From: an uncultured Saprospiraceae bacterium | GTDB lineage: Bacteria > Bacteroidota > Bacteroidia > Chitinophagales > Saprospiraceae | DNA length: 64,000 bases | NCBI GenBank assembly: GCA_937950315.1 | Contig: CALFDU010000017.1 | Location: 1-64,000, forward strand | Direction: 5' to 3' | Part shown: one piece after another, positions 62,710-64,000 of the stretch | How the letters are laid out: each line of letters starts with the position of its first letter | How positions within the stretch are numbered: position 1 is the stretch's first letter | Notes under the pieces: generated by a model | What the model saw: only the letters and a program-made list of their open reading frames with translations | Databases searched by the model: none | Told to the model about the DNA's origin: nothing | Translations under genes and position numbers: made by a program

Positions 62710-63339
62710 TTATTTTCGGCCAAAGTCGGCAGGAATTTCACCCCATACTTTGGTATTCCATTTTTTTATTGGGTTGCTGTAGGAAGTGCTTTTTAAGTAG
62801 CTTTCAGCCCGGCGTATCATTTCATGGATAAGTGCAGTTTCTTTTGTTTTCTTCAATGTAGTTTTTACTTTCTTGTTTCTCACCCAAGCCATGGCGGTGC
62901 GTGAGTCAGAATAGATAATGACGTCTTGTTTGTTTTGGAGTAGAGCGATGGCATGAACAAGTGCAAGGAATTCGCCAATATTGTTGGTGCCATGTTTGTA
63001 AGGGCCTTGCTTGAAGAGTTCTAGTCCAGAGAAGGTTTCTACCCCACGATATTCCATTAGGCCAGGGTTGCCACTGCAGGCTGCATCTACCGAAATACTG
63101 TTATCATCTATGGCACTACCAAATTGTTCGAGATTTACAGATTTTTTTTCACCTTTTTTGTCGATGGCTTCCCAATAGTTGCCAGCGAAAGCTTTTTTTG
63201 CTTCTGCCAGTGTTTTAAAGGATTTATACTTGGCTCCAGCCACCCCTTTGATGTTTTTTTGACATTCATCCCAGGTATTGAAGATACCTGTCTTCTTTCC
63301 TTGCCATACTACATAGTATTTTTTCTTATTTTTCGCCAC
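62710..63339 (-). CDS. rnhA: Ribonuclease HI with viroplasmin-like N-terminal domain, GTG start
   Basis: Degrades RNA in RNA-DNA hybrids. The 209-aa protein has an N-terminal 'YYVVWQGKKTGIFNTWDEC...AKYKSFKTLAEA' domain of the caulimovirus-viroplasmin type, which binds hybrids. The RNase H domain follows, with 'ISVDAACSGNPG' (first Asp), 'NNIGEFLALVHAI' (Glu) and 'IIYSDSRTAMAWV' (second Asp). The start is a GTG at 63337-63339; no in-frame ATG lies nearby and the N-terminus fits the family. The divergent tatD start is only 14 bases away, so promoters of the two genes must lie partly inside each other's coding region or 5' ends. Confidence 0.92.
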   Translation of the reverse strand: MAKNKKKYYVVWQGKKTGIFNTWDECQKNIKGVAGAKYKSFKTLAEAKKAFAGNYWEAIDKKGEKKSVNLEQFGSAIDDNSISVDAACSGNPGLMEYRGVETFSGLELFKQGPYKHGTNNIGEFLALVHAIALLQNKQDVIIYSDSRTAMAWVRNKKVKTTLKKTKETALIHEMIRRAESYLKSTSYSNPIKKWNTKVWGEIPADFGRK

Positions 63340-63353
63340 TAATAAGATTTGAT

Positions 63354-64000
63354 ATGTTTATAGATTCTCATGCACATTTGTATACCAGCCAATTTGACGA
63401 AGACAGAGATGCCGTCATTCAAAGGGCAATAGCATCGAATGTACAAAAAATATTTCTTCCAAATATTGATTCGAGCAGTACAGAGGCGATGTTTGATCTG
63501 GCGGAAAAATATCCAGATGTTTGTTTTCCGATGATGGGCTTGCATCCGTGTTCTGTTAAGGATAATTACGAGGACGAACTTGCCCATATTAAGGAAGTCC
63601 AATCTAGTAGAAAGATTTATGGGGTAGGAGAGATGGGTATTGACTTGTATTGGGATAAGACCTTTGAGAAAGAACAAGTGATTGCGTTTAGGACACAGAT
63701 CGAATGGGCCATTGAATGGAAGTTGCCGATCATTATTCATTCGCGAGATGCGCTGCATGTGACGCTTAATATCGTTGAGGAGATGCAGCATCCTGACTTA
63801 GTCGGTGTGTTTCATTGTTTTGCAGGTACCGTTGAAGAAGCGGAACGAATCATGAAAGTTGGATTCTATATGGGAGTAGGAGGTGTGGCTACTTTTAAAA
63901 ATGGAGGAATGGATAAGACGCTTCCTGGTATTGATATGAATGGAATTATCTTAGAAACAGATAGTCCATATTTGGCTCCAACTCCTCATCGAGGGAAGCG
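63354..64000 (+). CDS. tatD: TatD family metal-dependent hydrolase (DNase), 3' end missing
   Basis: A TIM-barrel metal-dependent nuclease implicated in DNA repair and DNA fragment degradation. About 215 codons are visible before the window ends; the family length is about 255-265. Metal-site motifs seen are 'FIDSHAHL', 'GLHPCSV', 'GVGEMGIDLYWD', 'IIIHSRDA', 'FHCFAG' and 'LETDSPYLAPTPHRGK'. All core motifs lie inside the window, so the missing part is the C-terminal helix region. The ATG at 63354 is the first in frame and starts directly at the conserved segment. Confidence 0.93.
   Translation, partial: MFIDSHAHLYTSQFDEDRDAVIQRAIASNVQKIFLPNIDSSSTEAMFDLAEKYPDVCFPMMGLHPCSVKDNYEDELAHIKEVQSSRKIYGVGEMGIDLYWDKTFEKEQVIAFRTQIEWAIEWKLPIIIHSRDALHVTLNIVEEMQHPDLVGVFHCFAGTVEEAERIMKVGFYMGVGGVATFKNGGMDKTLPGIDMNGIILETDSPYLAPTPHRGK

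Noticed and set aside
63339-63791. 150-codon antisense frame over tatD
   Set aside because: TatD motifs are clear on the plus strand; the reverse frame has no family features.

Overview
The window looks like a chromosomal segment of a Bacteroidota bacterium, most likely a marine Saprospiraceae/Lewinella-type lineage. This is inferred from the low GC content, TAnnTTTG-type promoter -7 elements, seven proteins that carry type IX secretion system (T9SS) C-terminal sorting domains, a PorP/SprF-family partner, HYR/Ig-repeat giant proteins and Bacteroidota-style housekeeping genes. No rRNA, tRNA, CRISPR array, insertion sequence or prophage was recognised.

Layout. 1-9.4 kb holds a truncated TolB-like propeller protein, a membrane protein, a PcrA/UvrD helicase, a DUF2142 membrane protein, a possible tiny coupled gene, a CPBP-family membrane protease, a duplicated terminator block and a cation:proton antiporter with an RCK domain. 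9.5-24.2 kb is an extracellular-enzyme region: an M36 fungalysin-like protease, TruA, a reprolysin-like T9SS protease, a very large predicted outer-membrane beta-barrel and an animal-type haem peroxidase with a T9SS tail.

24.5-47.4 kb is the most distinctive part. An atypical NarL/LuxR response regulator (Glu in place of the phospho-acceptor Asp) is followed by three giant paralogous secreted proteins of 1490, 2143 and 1465 aa. Each ends in the same order: carboxypeptidase-regulatory-like domain, dockerin-like domain, cohesin-like domain and T9SS type A tail. Between the first and second giants lies a 1278-aa protein with four cohesin-like modules, polyglycine linkers, SprB-like repeats and a type B (gliding-motility-type) tail, followed at once by a PorP/SprF gene. 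Together these suggest a cell-surface matrix or adhesion system built on cohesin-dockerin contacts and exported by T9SS. This is a hypothesis from domain content, not shown function.

47.4-58.7 kb holds ruvX-def (overlapping, TTG start), a TerC-family protein, a DEDDh exonuclease, an MbnP/MbnP-like/MauG-type dihaem peroxidase operon, a structured non-coding region, a sugar-oxidation operon (TIM-barrel isomerase, GMC oxidoreductase and gluconate-dehydrogenase subunit 3, two of them with Tat-like N-termini), and aconitase. 58.7-64 kb holds a small beta-barrel protein, a T9SS protein made of seven six-cysteine acidic repeats, a translationally coupled pair of small exported proteins sharing an NMCFFCG motif, RNase HI with a viroplasmin-like N-terminus and, cut by the window edge, TatD.

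Several starts were moved from the longest open frame to a better-supported codon (DUF2142, third giant, GMC, small barrel, Cys-repeat protein, first NMCFFCG protein). Three genes appear to use non-ATG starts: def (TTG), the large beta-barrel (TTG) and rnhA (GTG).
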